From the NCBI GenBank assembly GCA_965230335.1, contig CBDDKS010000006.1, positions 1,302,001-1,366,000 of the forward strand: DNA of 64,000 bases, written 5' to 3'. The DNA comes from CBDDKS01 sp965230335 (GTDB taxonomy: Bacteria > Pseudomonadota > Gammaproteobacteria > Enterobacterales > Kangiellaceae). Of this stretch, positions 28,648-38,110 are shown in pieces (position 1 is the stretch's first letter; each line of letters opens with the position of its first letter). The notes under the pieces were generated by a model. That model searched no databases. It was not told where the DNA came from and saw only the letters and a program-made list of their open reading frames with translations. The position numbers were made by a program, and so were the translations under genes.

Positions 28648-30857
28648 TTTGAACTCCTATTAAATAAGTCATCAAGCTTTTCACGTCGCCAGTTTTTTCT
28701 TGCCCATATGGTTTTTTGTAACGACGGTGCTCTTCTCACTAAAGGATCAATATCATATAACGCCAGTTGTTTTGGATTTTCGCCACCCTCCAGTAAATGC
28801 TCAGGTTCAGAAGAAAATGCCATAGACAAATCACCAGCATTATCCAATTGTGTCTTTAACTCTTCTCTTATCTCTTCAGATGACTGATATTCAAAACCGG
28901 AAATACCAAACAAATTACCAAGTACCCGAAGTACTTTCCAGGCAGGGCGTGCCGAACCTGGCGCAGCTACGGCTGCTGCAAAACTTTGCCACTTGCCTTC
29001 AGCATTGATATAAGTGCCGGATGTTTCAGAAAAAGCAGCAATAGGTAACAACACGTCTGCATAATCCAAAAAAGCACCTTGTGCAAAAGGTGTTAACATC
29101 ACAACTGTTTCCGCTTTTAATAAAGCCACCTCTGCCATTTCCTGATAACTGGAATCCAATTCTGGTTCTGTATTCATTAATAGGTATCCTGACAACCCCT
29201 GTTGCAGCATACGCTTCACATCAAAGCCCTGAATATCAGAATGTACACCACACGACATGCGGTGAGGTAAAACACCAGCAATATGTCCACCTGCACTGTT
29301 GGCACCAGAAGACAACTCGCCATATTGAGATCGACTCAAACTTGAAATAAGATAAGCCAACCAACGCAAATAATTTCCATGAGAGTGTTCCATACCTGCC
29401 TGTCCAACCAGAACACAAGCATTCTCTGCGTATTTTAGGTTATGTGCAATCTTCTTTTGTTCATCCGTTGATTCAATATTGGCAAATAAAGCCTTAAGTT
29501 GTGGACGCACTAGTGCTTCTGTTTCATGTTGCATGCGGACCAATTCGGCAACAACACCATGTAAATGAGACAATAATTCATCAGGTGGTGTTTTAATTTT
29601 GACACTTAACTTAAAGTTATACCCTGACTCAAATGAATTAATCACCATGACTTGTCCATAAAAAGTCGATTTTCTTAATCTTAAAGCCAATAAAGGCTGT
29701 TCTGTCCTTAAATGTGCATCAATAAGTAAAGTGGCATCCATATATTCTAAATCTTCCAGAGGAAAATGTACTTTAGGATAAACCGGTTCATGAATGTCTT
29801 TTGAAAAATCCAGATGACGCAAGCGATGGTCAATATTATGACATCCTAATCCCCGAATCATTTTTTGTGTCAGAAACATTTCTTCTGTTGTTGCAGATGG
29901 TGAAACCAAAGCACCCACTGACTCTATACCTTGTTGTGTAATGAGTGTTTGAAACTGATTAACTGTGTGTTGCAGTGCTGTTTCCCAGTCACAGGTTTCC
30001 CATTCACCACTACGTTTAATCATAGGTTCGGTTAATCGCTCTGCTTTTGATAATGCTTCATAAGAAAAACGATCGCGATCACTCAACCAGACTTCATTAA
30101 TAGACTCTTCTTCTCTGGGAACAATCCGAATAACCTGCCCACGACGATGATGAATATCAATGTGTGATCCCAATGCATCGTGGGGTGCAATGGATGGTGT
30201 TGATTGCAATTCCCATGCTCTGGCCTGGTATAAAGAGGGTTTGGCGGTTAATGCCCCAACAGGACATAAATCAATCACATTACCGGATACTTCAGAATCA
30301 ACGCTTTTCGCCACAAAAGTACCAATTTCCATATGCTCGCCGCGTCCTGTTGCACCTAGTTCTCTGACACCGGCAATTTCAGTACCAAAGCGAACACAAC
30401 GTGTACAATGAATACAACGTGTCATATCCGTTTGTATTAAAGGGCCAATATCTTTATCATGAACAACCCGTTTTTTTTCTGAAAAACGGGACACATCACT
30501 GCCATACCCCATGGCCAAATCCTGTAATTCACATTCACCACCTTGATCACAAATCGGACAATCCAAAGGATGATTGATCAACAAAAATTCCATCACTGAT
30601 TTTTGTGCCATACGTGCTTTGGGAGAATCAGTTAATATGGTCATGCCTTCAGCAACGGGTGTTGCACAAGCTGGTACGGCTTTAGGACTGTTAGATACAT
30701 CGACCAAACACATTCGACAATTAGCAGCCACAGATAATTTTTTGTGATAACAAAAACGAGGAATCGTAATGCCTGCTTCATCAGCCACTTCGATAATCAT
30801 TGAACCGGTTTCTGCTTCTAAAGAAACACCATCAATATTAATGTGAACGATACCCAC
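28644..30857 (-). CDS. nuoG: NADH-quinone oxidoreductase subunit G
   Basis: The large iron-sulfur subunit of the complex I peripheral arm, 737 residues. The N-terminal part binds one 2Fe-2S cluster (FCYHKKLSVAANCRMC) and two 4Fe-4S clusters (His-ligated HPLDCPICDQGGECELQD; CIHCTRCVRF with CPVGAL). The rest is a molybdopterin-oxidoreductase-like domain that no longer binds a cofactor. Its size is on the short side, typical of non-enterobacterial NuoG. It overlaps nuoH by 4 bases. Confidence 0.97.
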   Translation of the reverse strand: MGIVHINIDGVSLEAETGSMIIEVADEAGITIPRFCYHKKLSVAANCRMCLVDVSNSPKAVPACATPVAEGMTILTDSPKARMAQKSVMEFLLINHPLDCPICDQGGECELQDLAMGYGSDVSRFSEKKRVVHDKDIGPLIQTDMTRCIHCTRCVRFGTEIAGVRELGATGRGEHMEIGTFVAKSVDSEVSGNVIDLCPVGALTAKPSLYQARAWELQSTPSIAPHDALGSHIDIHHRRGQVIRIVPREEESINEVWLSDRDRFSYEALSKAERLTEPMIKRSGEWETCDWETALQHTVNQFQTLITQQGIESVGALVSPSATTEEMFLTQKMIRGLGCHNIDHRLRHLDFSKDIHEPVYPKVHFPLEDLEYMDATLLIDAHLRTEQPLLALRLRKSTFYGQVMVINSFESGYNFKLSVKIKTPPDELLSHLHGVVAELVRMQHETEALVRPQLKALFANIESTDEQKKIAHNLKYAENACVLVGQAGMEHSHGNYLRWLAYLISSLSRSQYGELSSGANSAGGHIAGVLPHRMSCGVHSDIQGFDVKRMLQQGLSGYLLMNTEPELDSSYQEMAEVALLKAETVVMLTPFAQGAFLDYADVLLPIAAFSETSGTYINAEGKWQSFAAAVAAPGSARPAWKVLRVLGNLFGISGFEYQSSEEIREELKTQLDNAGDLSMAFSSEPEHLLEGGENPKQLALYDIDPLVRRAPSLQKTIWARKNWRREKLDDLFNRSSK

Positions 30858-30902
30858 GCCTGTTTATCCTCTTAACTGTCTTATAGGGATATTTTTTTTC
30901 AT

Positions 30903-32189
30903 TTATGCTGCCGCCTGATGATCATCAACCCAACGTCGCCCCGTACGAATTCGATGTTCAAATTCATGTCGATAGTGTTTTAGAAAACCAATGACGGGCA
31001 TTGCTGCCGCATCACCTAATGCGCAAATGGTTCGCCCCATAATGTTGTTAGCAACATCATCTAATTTTTCAAGATCAGACAATTCACCCTCTCCTTTTAA
31101 AATACGATGAATCATACGAGACATCCAACCAGTGCCTTCCCGGCAAGGCGTACATTGCCCACAGGATTCTTCATAATAAAAATGTGCTGTTCTTGCTGCC
31201 ACTTCAACCATGCAGGTTGTTTCATCCATAACAATCACAGCACCCGAACCCAGCATGGATCGTTGCTTACCTAATGCATCATAATCCATGGTGATATCCA
31301 TCATAATATCTGCAGGCAATACTGGAGAGGAAGAACCACCAGGTATCACCGCTTTAAGACGACGTCCTCCTTTCATACCGCCACATAGTGCTAATAACTC
31401 TTTAAATGGCAAACCCAGACCTACTTCATAATTACCAGGTTTTTCAATATGACCCGATACAGAAAATATTTTTGTTCCCCCATTATTGGGAATACCCAAA
31501 TCCAGAAACCATTGGCCGCCATGTTGTAAAATCGCGGGCACTGAAGCATAACTCTCTGTATTGTTCACATTGGTTGGTCGTCCAAACACGCCATAATTGG
31601 CTGGAAAAGGCGGCTTAAATCTGGGTTGTCCTTTCTTGCCTTCAAGAGATTCAATTAATGCCGTTTCTTCTCCACAAATATAAGCGCCAGCTCCCAAATG
31701 ATTGTATAAATCAAAATCGATTCCTGACGACATAATATTTTTGCCCAAATATCCCAATTCATAAGCTTCTTTTAAAGCGGTTTCCATTCGTTCAAAAGGT
31801 TCATAAAATTCACCTCGAAGATAATTGTATCCAACGGTTGCTGTCATCACATATCCAGCGATAGCCATACCCTCAATCAATTGATGAGGATTAAAACGCA
31901 TAATGTCTCTGTCTTTAAATGTGCCAGGTTCACCTTCATCAGAATTACACACCACATATTTTTGCCCTGGCATACCTCTTGGCATAAAACTCCATTTCAA
32001 TCCCGTTGGAAAACCTGCACCACCTCTTCCCCGCAATGCCGAAGTTTTGAGTTCTTCAATGATTTCTTCAGCAGGTGTTCGGTTACGCAAAATATTTTCC
32101 CAGACCTGATAACCACCGACACTTTTATAGGCTTCTATTGACCAAGGTTGATCAAGATGCAATGTTCTAAAGCAAACCTCATTCGCCAT
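30903..32189 (-). CDS. nuoF: NADH-quinone oxidoreductase subunit F
   Basis: The NADH- and FMN-binding subunit of complex I, 428 residues from the ATG at 32189. The glycine-rich flavin/NADH site is LRGRGGAGFPTGLKWSF, with EPGTFKDRDIM and GAGAYICGEETALIESLEG further on. The N3 4Fe-4S motif is ESCGQCTPCREGT. I prefer 32189 because GGGAG lies upstream; a TTG at 32198 in the same frame is also open. It overlaps the end of nuoE by about 11 bases. Confidence 0.97.
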   Translation of the reverse strand: MANEVCFRTLHLDQPWSIEAYKSVGGYQVWENILRNRTPAEEIIEELKTSALRGRGGAGFPTGLKWSFMPRGMPGQKYVVCNSDEGEPGTFKDRDIMRFNPHQLIEGMAIAGYVMTATVGYNYLRGEFYEPFERMETALKEAYELGYLGKNIMSSGIDFDLYNHLGAGAYICGEETALIESLEGKKGQPRFKPPFPANYGVFGRPTNVNNTESYASVPAILQHGGQWFLDLGIPNNGGTKIFSVSGHIEKPGNYEVGLGLPFKELLALCGGMKGGRRLKAVIPGGSSSPVLPADIMMDITMDYDALGKQRSMLGSGAVIVMDETTCMVEVAARTAHFYYEESCGQCTPCREGTGWMSRMIHRILKGEGELSDLEKLDDVANNIMGRTICALGDAAAMPVIGFLKHYRHEFEHRIRTGRRWVDDHQAAA

Positions 32190-32703
32190 CTTTATCAACT
32201 CCCAAGTCAGCCAAAATTGTATCGACTTTATCTGTCGTTAATGATTCATGAAATTTTTCTTTCACTTCTAACATAGGCGCGCCACCACAAGCTGCCATGC
32301 ATTCAACTTCTTTCAAAGTAAAGCGTCCATCTTTTGTGGTTTCGCCCAGCTGAATACCTAATTTATTTTTTAAATGATCGACAATTTTATCGGCGCCACA
32401 CAACATGCAAGATAAGTTTGTACAAACAGAAATAACTTGTTGTCCAACAGGTTTCAAATGAAACATGCTGTAAAACGTAGCCACTTCATAAACAGCAATA
32501 CGTGGCACATCCAGATAATCTGCAACGGCATCCATTAATTCTTCAGAAATCCAGTTATCATTTTCTTTTTGCACAATATGCAGAGTTGCAATAATAGGAG
32601 GCCTTTTACGTTCAACAGGATATTTTTTTCTCCAAAATTCAATTTGTGTGATGGCTTCATCAGATAACATGGTTTTTAAACGATGCATTTCTTGAGTAGA
32701 CAT
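32179..32703 (-). CDS. nuoE: NADH-quinone oxidoreductase subunit E
   Basis: A thioredoxin-fold subunit with the N1a 2Fe-2S cluster, 174 residues. The cluster cysteines are visible in CTNLSCMLCGA and ECMAACGGAP. It packs on NuoF at the tip of the peripheral arm. The ATG overlaps the nuoD stop by one base (TAATG), and its end overlaps the nuoF start. Confidence 0.97.
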   Translation of the reverse strand: MSTQEMHRLKTMLSDEAITQIEFWRKKYPVERKRPPIIATLHIVQKENDNWISEELMDAVADYLDVPRIAVYEVATFYSMFHLKPVGQQVISVCTNLSCMLCGADKIVDHLKNKLGIQLGETTKDGRFTLKEVECMAACGGAPMLEVKEKFHESLTTDKVDTILADLGVDKDGE

Positions 32704-33956
32704 TAGCGGTCAATCTCCCCAAGTACAATATCCATAGTACCTATGACAGCAACAACATCCGCTAACATATGTCCACGGGTTAATTCATCCATGGCTGCAA
32801 TATGCGCAAAACCCGGTGCTCTTAATTTAATACGATAAGGTTTATTAGCCCCATCAGAAATCAGATAAACACCAAATTCACCTTTGGGATGTTCCACAGC
32901 AACATAGACTTCACCTTCAGGCACACAAAACCCTTCCGTAAACAATTTAAAATGATGAATCAATGCTTCCATATCGTCTTTCATCACTGCACGTTTTGGT
33001 GGTGTCACTTTATGGTTGTCTAACATCACAGGCCCTGGATGCTGTCGTAACCACTCAATACATTGACGAATAATATGATTGGATTGCCTCATTTCTTCAA
33101 CACGAATCAGATAACGATCATAACAATCACCATTCTTTCCAATAGGAATATCAAAATCCAATTCATCGTAGACTTCATAAGGCTGATTTTTTCTTAAATC
33201 CCAGGTAATCCCCGAACCTCGTAGCATGGGTCCACTGAACCCCAATTGATGCGCTCGTTCAGGTGATACCACACCAACACCAACAGTTCTTTGTTTCCAA
33301 ATACGGTTATCTGTTAATAAGGTTTCATAGTCATCAACATTTGCTGGAAAAGTTTCGGTAAAGTCCCACAAGAAATCCAATAATGCCCCTTGCCGATTGG
33401 CATTCATATCATCCAACTGTTTTGTATTTCTCCATTTTGAAGGTTGGTATTGTGGCATGGTCTTAGGTAAGTCCCGGGCCACACCACCAGGTCGAAAATA
33501 AGTGGCATGCATACGTGCACCAGAGACGGCCTCATAACAATCCATTAAAGGTTCGCGATCACGAAAACAATATAAAAACATAGTCATGGCACCGATATCC
33601 AGACCATGAGCGCCTAACCACATCAAATGATTTAAAATTCGGGTAATTTCAGAAAACATGACACGAATATACTGAGCACGCTTTGGTGGCTGAATACCTA
33701 ATAACTTTTCTATCGCCAATATATAAGCATGTTCATTACACATCATAGAAACATAATCGAGGCGATCCATGTAACCAATGCTTTGTATGTAAGGTTTGCT
33801 CTCTGCCAATTTTTCCGTAGCTCGATGCAATAAACCAATATGGGGATCAACTCTCTGAATCACTTCACCATCCAACTCTAACACCAAACGCAAAACACCA
33901 TGTGCCGCAGGATGTTGTGGACCAAAGTTCATTGTGTAATTACGAATTTCCGCCAT
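32703..33956 (-). CDS. nuoD: NADH-quinone oxidoreductase subunit D
   Basis: A 417-residue, 49-kDa-type subunit related to NiFe hydrogenase large subunits that forms the quinone-binding site with NuoB. It starts with the conserved YTMNFGPQHPAAHGVLRLVL, and has GLLHRATEKL and SGARMHATYFRPGGV. It is separate from nuoC, unlike the fused nuoCD of Escherichia coli. Its start directly abuts the nuoC stop. Confidence 0.97.
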   Translation of the reverse strand: MAEIRNYTMNFGPQHPAAHGVLRLVLELDGEVIQRVDPHIGLLHRATEKLAESKPYIQSIGYMDRLDYVSMMCNEHAYILAIEKLLGIQPPKRAQYIRVMFSEITRILNHLMWLGAHGLDIGAMTMFLYCFRDREPLMDCYEAVSGARMHATYFRPGGVARDLPKTMPQYQPSKWRNTKQLDDMNANRQGALLDFLWDFTETFPANVDDYETLLTDNRIWKQRTVGVGVVSPERAHQLGFSGPMLRGSGITWDLRKNQPYEVYDELDFDIPIGKNGDCYDRYLIRVEEMRQSNHIIRQCIEWLRQHPGPVMLDNHKVTPPKRAVMKDDMEALIHHFKLFTEGFCVPEGEVYVAVEHPKGEFGVYLISDGANKPYRIKLRAPGFAHIAAMDELTRGHMLADVVAVIGTMDIVLGEIDR

Positions 33957-34628
33957 TTATTTTTTTTCCTCTTCAAGTGTTTCCAGTCGACTGTCATGAC
34001 GAATCACTCTTGGAACCAAGGTTCTCGGTTCAATAGAAACCGGTTCATATACACAACGTCCCAGCTCTGCATCAAAACGCAACTCCACATGCCCAATCAG
34101 AGGAAAATCTTTACGAAATGGATATCCGACAAAACCATAGTCCGTTAAAATACGTCTTAAATCATCATGTCCTTCAAAACGAATACCGAATAAATCGAAA
34201 GCTTCCCGTTCATACCAGTTTGCCGAAGCCCAAACACTCGTTACAGAAGGTATCATTAAAGTATCATTGGGTACATACACTCTCAATCGAACACGTTGGT
34301 TATTGGCCAAAGACAACAAATGATACACAACCGCAAACCTGGGATTATCCCATGTTGTTTCTGCATCCTGTAACTGCTCTACTGCTCGGGAAAAACCAGC
34401 ACCTGATGCATCATTGGTTTCCCATTCAACTTGTCCATATGCAATATAATCTACGCCACAAATATCAATCAGCTGTTCGAAATGTAATTCATCTTCATCT
34501 CTTAGGCGTCGTGCCACAGCAATCAATACGTCAGGTTCAACTTCTATGGTTAATTCATCATTTTCAAAAATGAATTCTTTCACCTGCGTATCTAAAGCCT
34601 GTTGAATCGTATCAGCCCATTTCTCCAC
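33957..34628 (-). CDS. nuoC: NADH-quinone oxidoreductase subunit C
   Basis: A 223-residue, 30-kDa-type subunit of the complex I peripheral arm. The diagnostic segment is WYEREAFDLFGIRFEGHDDLRRILTDYGF, followed by GYPFRKDFPL. The N-terminal ferredoxin-like part contacts NuoD and NuoI. It lies 10 nt behind nuoB. Confidence 0.97.
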   Translation of the reverse strand: MEKWADTIQQALDTQVKEFIFENDELTIEVEPDVLIAVARRLRDEDELHFEQLIDICGVDYIAYGQVEWETNDASGAGFSRAVEQLQDAETTWDNPRFAVVYHLLSLANNQRVRLRVYVPNDTLMIPSVTSVWASANWYEREAFDLFGIRFEGHDDLRRILTDYGFVGYPFRKDFPLIGHVELRFDAELGRCVYEPVSIEPRTLVPRVIRHDSRLETLEEEKK

Positions 34629-34638
34629 TCACTGACTC

Positions 34639-35115
34639 CTAAACATCACGGACAATCGTATTGTTGCGTTTTATTTTGTTTTGCAATTGAATGATACCGT
34701 ACATCAAGGCCTCTGCTGTAGGAGGACATCCTGGTACATAAATATCGACAGGAATAATACGATCACAACCTCTCACAACAGAATATGAATAATGATAATA
34801 GCCACCGCCATTGGCACAGGACCCCATTGAAATCACCCAGCGAGGCTCTGGCATTTGATCATAAACCCGTCTGAGCGCCGGTGCCATTTTATTGGTTAAT
34901 GTCCCTGCAACAATCATTACATCAGATTGGCGGGGTGAAGGACGAAATACGACACCAAATCTATCCAGGTCATATCGTGAAGCCCCGGCATGCATCATCT
35001 CAACAGCACAGCAGGCCAATCCAAAAGTCACGGGCCACATACTGCCTGTACGTGCCCAATTCAGTAATTGGTCGGTTGACGTTGTTAAAAAACCTTTATT
35101 GACTTCTACTCCCAT
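34639..35115 (-). CDS. nuoB: NADH-quinone oxidoreductase subunit B
   Basis: The subunit that carries the terminal cluster N2 next to the quinone site. The ligands are in LACCAVEMM (tandem Cys), MGSCANGGGYYHYS and VPGCPPTAEAL. I chose the ATG at 35115 (158 residues, the usual size) since AAAGGAG lies 7 nt upstream; an in-frame ATG at 35136 would add seven residues and lacks a good site. It overlaps the nuoA stop by 10 bases. Confidence 0.97.
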   Translation of the reverse strand: MGVEVNKGFLTTSTDQLLNWARTGSMWPVTFGLACCAVEMMHAGASRYDLDRFGVVFRPSPRQSDVMIVAGTLTNKMAPALRRVYDQMPEPRWVISMGSCANGGGYYHYSYSVVRGCDRIIPVDIYVPGCPPTAEALMYGIIQLQNKIKRNNTIVRDV

Positions 35116-35462
35116 TCCAGCGCTCCTTTTTTCCATTCATAAATGAAGCCAACGACGAGCAACCCTAAAAATACCCCCATAGACATCACTCCAAACCAAC
35201 CTAACTCATTAAATACGACAGCCCATGGGAAAAGAAAAGCAACCTCTAAATCAAAAATAATAAAAAGAATCGCAACGAGATAAAATCTAACATCAAATTT
35301 TACACGGGCATCTTCAAAAGCATCGAAACCACATTCAAAAGGAGCATTTTTGGCGTCATCCGGTTTATTTTTTCCTACAAGAAAACCCATTAATTCCAAA
35401 CCCAGGCCCAAGCCCAAGCCTAAAACAATAAACACTAAAATTGGTAAGTAATTTTCAATCAT
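35106..35462 (-). CDS. nuoA: NADH-quinone oxidoreductase subunit A
   Basis: A three-helix membrane subunit (ND3-like) at the junction of the two arms of complex I. Key segments are FECGFDAFEDARVKFDVRFY (the loop that contacts the quinone site) and ILFIIFDLEVAFLFPWA (with the conserved acidic helix). The start is either ATG at 35462 (MIENYLPIL, the usual beginning, 118 residues) or ATG at 35474. It is the first gene of the nuoA-N operon; the promoter should lie in the 270 bases upstream, but I could not assign one. Confidence 0.95.
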   Translation of the reverse strand: MIENYLPILVFIVLGLGLGLGLELMGFLVGKNKPDDAKNAPFECGFDAFEDARVKFDVRFYLVAILFIIFDLEVAFLFPWAVVFNELGWFGVMSMGVFLGLLVVGFIYEWKKGALEWE

Positions 35463-35736
35463 ACAACGGGCCATTCTTGCTTTAAAAGCAGCCTCTTTAT
35501 TGTAAAGACCTGCTTACTATAATTATTGAATGTTCGACTGAAATTTCGCCGCCCAGTCTACACACTTTTTTTTAAATAAAAAAGAGATGATGAAATAAGT
35601 CTTATAAAAAGTGTTGGTAACAATATATGGAACAAAATGGGAGCGCGATGCTTAGCCTGTTTCACATCACTATCATCCTTATGGAATTTCTCGAATAAAA
35701 CAAATATTTTTTTGCGCTGCACAAAAATAACAGGCT

Positions 35737-36252
35737 CTAGTAACGCAAAATTAATTCATCTCCTCTTTGTGTAAATTCAATCTGCTTGAGAGCACTCATA
35801 CCCAGCAATACGGCATCACCCTCCATAGTGGGAGTGATACTTGCGCTGACATTATCTAATGTGATATTGCCAATTGTAATACTGTCAATCCGAGTATCAT
35901 AGGCTGTTGCAGTCCCATTTGCCGTCGTCACGTAGTGCGAACGACCTTTTTTTAATCCTATTTCACGAGCGACTGCTTCAGGGATAGCCACCGACGTTGC
36001 GCCAGTATCCAATAAAAAAACAACCGGCGTTTGGTTAATTAAACCTGACACCACATAATGTCCAAATTTATTACGCTTGAGTACAACTTCCTGAAGATTC
36101 CGAAATTGGCGTACTTCAGGATTTTGGTTGGGATTTTCCTGAAATTCAACCGCATCATTAAAGAAGTAAGCCAAACCTCCCAGACCAACAATCCAGGTTA
36201 AAAAAATCATACCTTTGCCAATACGAGATGACTCTTCAGTGTTATCGGACAT
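35737..36252 (-). CDS. retropepsin-like aspartic protease (TIGR02281-like, clan AA)
   Basis: A 171-residue protein with one N-terminal membrane helix (GMIFLTWIVGLGGLAYFF, about 13-30) and a periplasmic aspartic protease domain. The active-site triad is in FLLDTGATSVAIP (Asp-Thr-Gly), with the flap region THYV-like segment and a later VLLGMSALKQIEF hydrophobic-Gly motif. Such single-domain enzymes work as dimers, like retroviral proteases. The substrate is unknown. It appears to be transcribed on its own, between nuoA and the 354-residue protein gene. Confidence 0.88.
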   Translation of the reverse strand: MSDNTEESSRIGKGMIFLTWIVGLGGLAYFFNDAVEFQENPNQNPEVRQFRNLQEVVLKRNKFGHYVVSGLINQTPVVFLLDTGATSVAIPEAVAREIGLKKGRSHYVTTANGTATAYDTRIDSITIGNITLDNVSASITPTMEGDAVLLGMSALKQIEFTQRGDELILRY

Positions 36253-36334
36253 TGTTCATTAACCTATAAAAGATAAACCGCCCCAAGTATACGAACCCCA
36301 ATAAAATCATAAAAAATAGTGACTCTACTGTCTT

Positions 36335-37399
36335 TCAGAATAACAGGCTTAAAGCCGTTGTGACAAGCATGACACTTGCTGCCAATGTCCAGATAAATCC
36401 ATTGTATTTAGAAGGATTCAAACGTTTTGATTGTTTTAAAGACTCTCTTGACCAGAAGAAACTACTCATAGGCTGATTAAAATACAATCGTTCACACAAT
36501 GTATGCTGAGCAAATGATTCTTTCTCCTGGAGTAAATAATAAATGGCTTTAGCTCTACCCAAACAATCTTTGGGGACTTCACAGCAAATCATTTTTGACA
36601 AATCCTGTAATCGGTTGGATGCATAACCTAAAGCGCCCCAAGGTATACCTGTTTGACTGGAATGCCATGGCATATCCACCAACTCAGGCATTAAAGTAAT
36701 TAATGCATGTCGTTCTGCTTCAGCATGACCATGACTGACTGCAAAATCCGCCTGTTCAAATAAACGAATCACTTTTTGTCGATCCAATACGTTTTGATTC
36801 AGACGTTTACCCATCATTGCTTTTTGTTTTTCAGGTAATAAGTGGCGTGGTTTACGAAACCCTGTATAAGTTTGCAAAATTTTAAAAGGAGTCTCTGATT
36901 TAGGCTTAAATGAAAAAAGTACTAAAGCCAATTCATAGCATTCATCTCTTTCACTAAATCCTGTTAATGCAGCACCAATGGTAATCACTTTTATCTCTTC
37001 CTGCTGCATTCGCCCATAGTGTGCTGGAATAGCTACAGACACCCTATCGTTTTCCGGTGTTTCTTGCTGAAGACTAACGACAGATGAATGGGATTCAATG
37101 GAATAACATAGTGCATGCAGATGCTGTAATCGGTCAAAAACCTCTATCAAACTTTCACTATGTGCAAATTCAAAGTTAGCAAAACGCGTTAAAATAGCTT
37201 CTTCATCTGCGTAGGCTTTCCGTTCATGATAAATATCCGCTAATTGCAAATACAATGTTGCTTCAATTAAACAAGGGGTTAATTGAGCTTTACGCTCTAA
37301 TTTATTAATTTGCTCCAAAAGCAATGCTTCCAACCCATGATTCATCATCTGTGACGCTGTTTTTGCTTTTTCAGCAATAGGGAGATGTAAATGTTCCAT
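36335..37399 (-). CDS. tail-anchored protein with a degenerate DEDDh exonuclease-like domain
   Basis: A 354-residue protein that I do not recognise as a named family. Residues 1-130 are helical. The central part (about 135-310) follows the layout of DnaQ-type 3'-5' exonucleases: ITIGAALTGFSERDECYELA aligns with the DxETTG...ERDEIIELA motif, SHGHAEAERHALI with HNAxFDRxFL, and MPWHSSQTGIPW with the PWxCTxxxIxW segment. The catalytic acids are replaced (Asp to Gly, Glu to Ala in motif I; Asp to Glu in motif II) and the final His/Asp motif reads CLGRAKAIYYLL. The C-terminus is a single membrane helix. It is probably inactive as a nuclease. No close partner gene. Confidence 0.7.
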   Translation of the reverse strand: MEHLHLPIAEKAKTASQMMNHGLEALLLEQINKLERKAQLTPCLIEATLYLQLADIYHERKAYADEEAILTRFANFEFAHSESLIEVFDRLQHLHALCYSIESHSSVVSLQQETPENDRVSVAIPAHYGRMQQEEIKVITIGAALTGFSERDECYELALVLFSFKPKSETPFKILQTYTGFRKPRHLLPEKQKAMMGKRLNQNVLDRQKVIRLFEQADFAVSHGHAEAERHALITLMPELVDMPWHSSQTGIPWGALGYASNRLQDLSKMICCEVPKDCLGRAKAIYYLLQEKESFAQHTLCERLYFNQPMSSFFWSRESLKQSKRLNPSKYNGFIWTLAASVMLVTTALSLLF

Positions 37400-37581
37400 A
37401 CCAAAACTCGGTGATCGTGTAAAAATGAGGGTGTATTATAAATATCATTATCTCAAAATCAAGATATTCTATAGCGTTCATTTACAGAAACACGCTATAA
37501 AAACACTTTTTACAACACCAAAAAAATTAACTTATTGATATTTAATAAAAATATTATGTTGTCCTTCTGTTTTATGAAATG

Positions 37582-37614
37582 TTTTGATACAGAATAATAG
37601 ACAATGTATCAAAA
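37582..37614. repeat. inverted repeat upstream of uspA-like gene
   Basis: TTTTGATACA (37582-37591) and TGTATCAAAA (37605-37614) are perfect complements separated by 13 bases. They stand about 100 bases before the stress protein start. They could be a two-half-site operator or an RNA hairpin; the spacing does not fit an FNR box (TTGAT-N4-ATCAA). Confidence 0.6.
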
Positions 37615-37653
37615 CTCTATAAGCATTAAGCGAGATATTTATGCAATCACTTT

Positions 37654-37672
37654 TGAGTTTTTCTAAAACTCA
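37654..37672. repeat. short inverted repeat before uspA-like gene
   Basis: TGAGTTTT (37654-37661) and AAAACTCA (37665-37672) form a perfect 8-bp stem with a three-base loop, about 40 bases before the start codon. It could form a hairpin in the leader RNA or act as an operator next to the promoter. Confidence 0.5.
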
Positions 37673-37711
37673 CTATACACTGAATTTTGAATCTTATGTT
37701 GGGGGTGCAAT

Positions 37712-38110
37712 ATGTATAAAACTATTCTTTGTGCAATCGAAACATCGAAAGAAGGAAAATCGGTACTTTCGAAAGCAGCCGAACTATCCGAAATATTCAA
37801 CAGTAAGCTGATTGTTATGCATGTGCTGCCCTATACCCTCCTACGTAAAGATTATCAAAAAGCCCTAAAGGAAGAGGCTGCACCTAAATTTGAAAATCTT
37901 ATAGCTTCATTTGATATTCCCAAAAAAAATCGGATCATTAAAATAGGCAAACCCTATGAATTAATTTGTAGTGAAGCAGAAAAGAGAAAAGCCGATTTAA
38001 TTGTTTTGGGTACGCATTCTAAAAAAGGTTTATATTCCCTGATAGGATCTACAGCTAATGGTGTCGCCAATCATGCCAAATGTGATGTCTCTTTGATTAA
38101 TGTTTGTTAG
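37712..38110 (+). CDS. universal stress protein (UspA family)
   Basis: A 132-residue cytoplasmic alpha/beta protein. The N-terminus (MYKTILCAIETSKEGKSVLSKA) and the C-terminal nucleotide-binding pattern (LIVLGTHSKKGLYSLIGSTA, then NHAKCDVSLI) fit the ATP-binding branch of the family. It would bind ATP or AMP and help cells survive stress or growth arrest; the exact target is not known. A strong ribosome binding site (GGGGG) precedes the ATG, and two inverted repeats in the upstream region suggest regulation. Confidence 0.93.
   Translation: MYKTILCAIETSKEGKSVLSKAAELSEIFNSKLIVMHVLPYTLLRKDYQKALKEEAAPKFENLIASFDIPKKNRIIKIGKPYELICSEAEKRKADLIVLGTHSKKGLYSLIGSTANGVANHAKCDVSLINVC

Larger units (their letters stand above)
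37400..37711. other. intergenic region upstream of the universal stress protein gene
   Basis: About 310 AT-rich bases between divergent genes. It holds two inverted repeats (37582-37614 and 37654-37672), annotated separately, and a TATACA-like sequence near 37675. I see no coding frame. Confidence 0.5.

Noticed and set aside
34118..34573. 151-codon open frame on the plus strand over nuoC
   Set aside because: Antisense to nuoC, no ribosome binding site or recognisable domain.
35709..35727. Terminator-like inverted repeat (TTTTTGCGC/GCACAAAAA) behind the aspartic protease gene
   Set aside because: The stem leaves a one-base loop with one wobble pair and is followed by A rather than T on the relevant strand.
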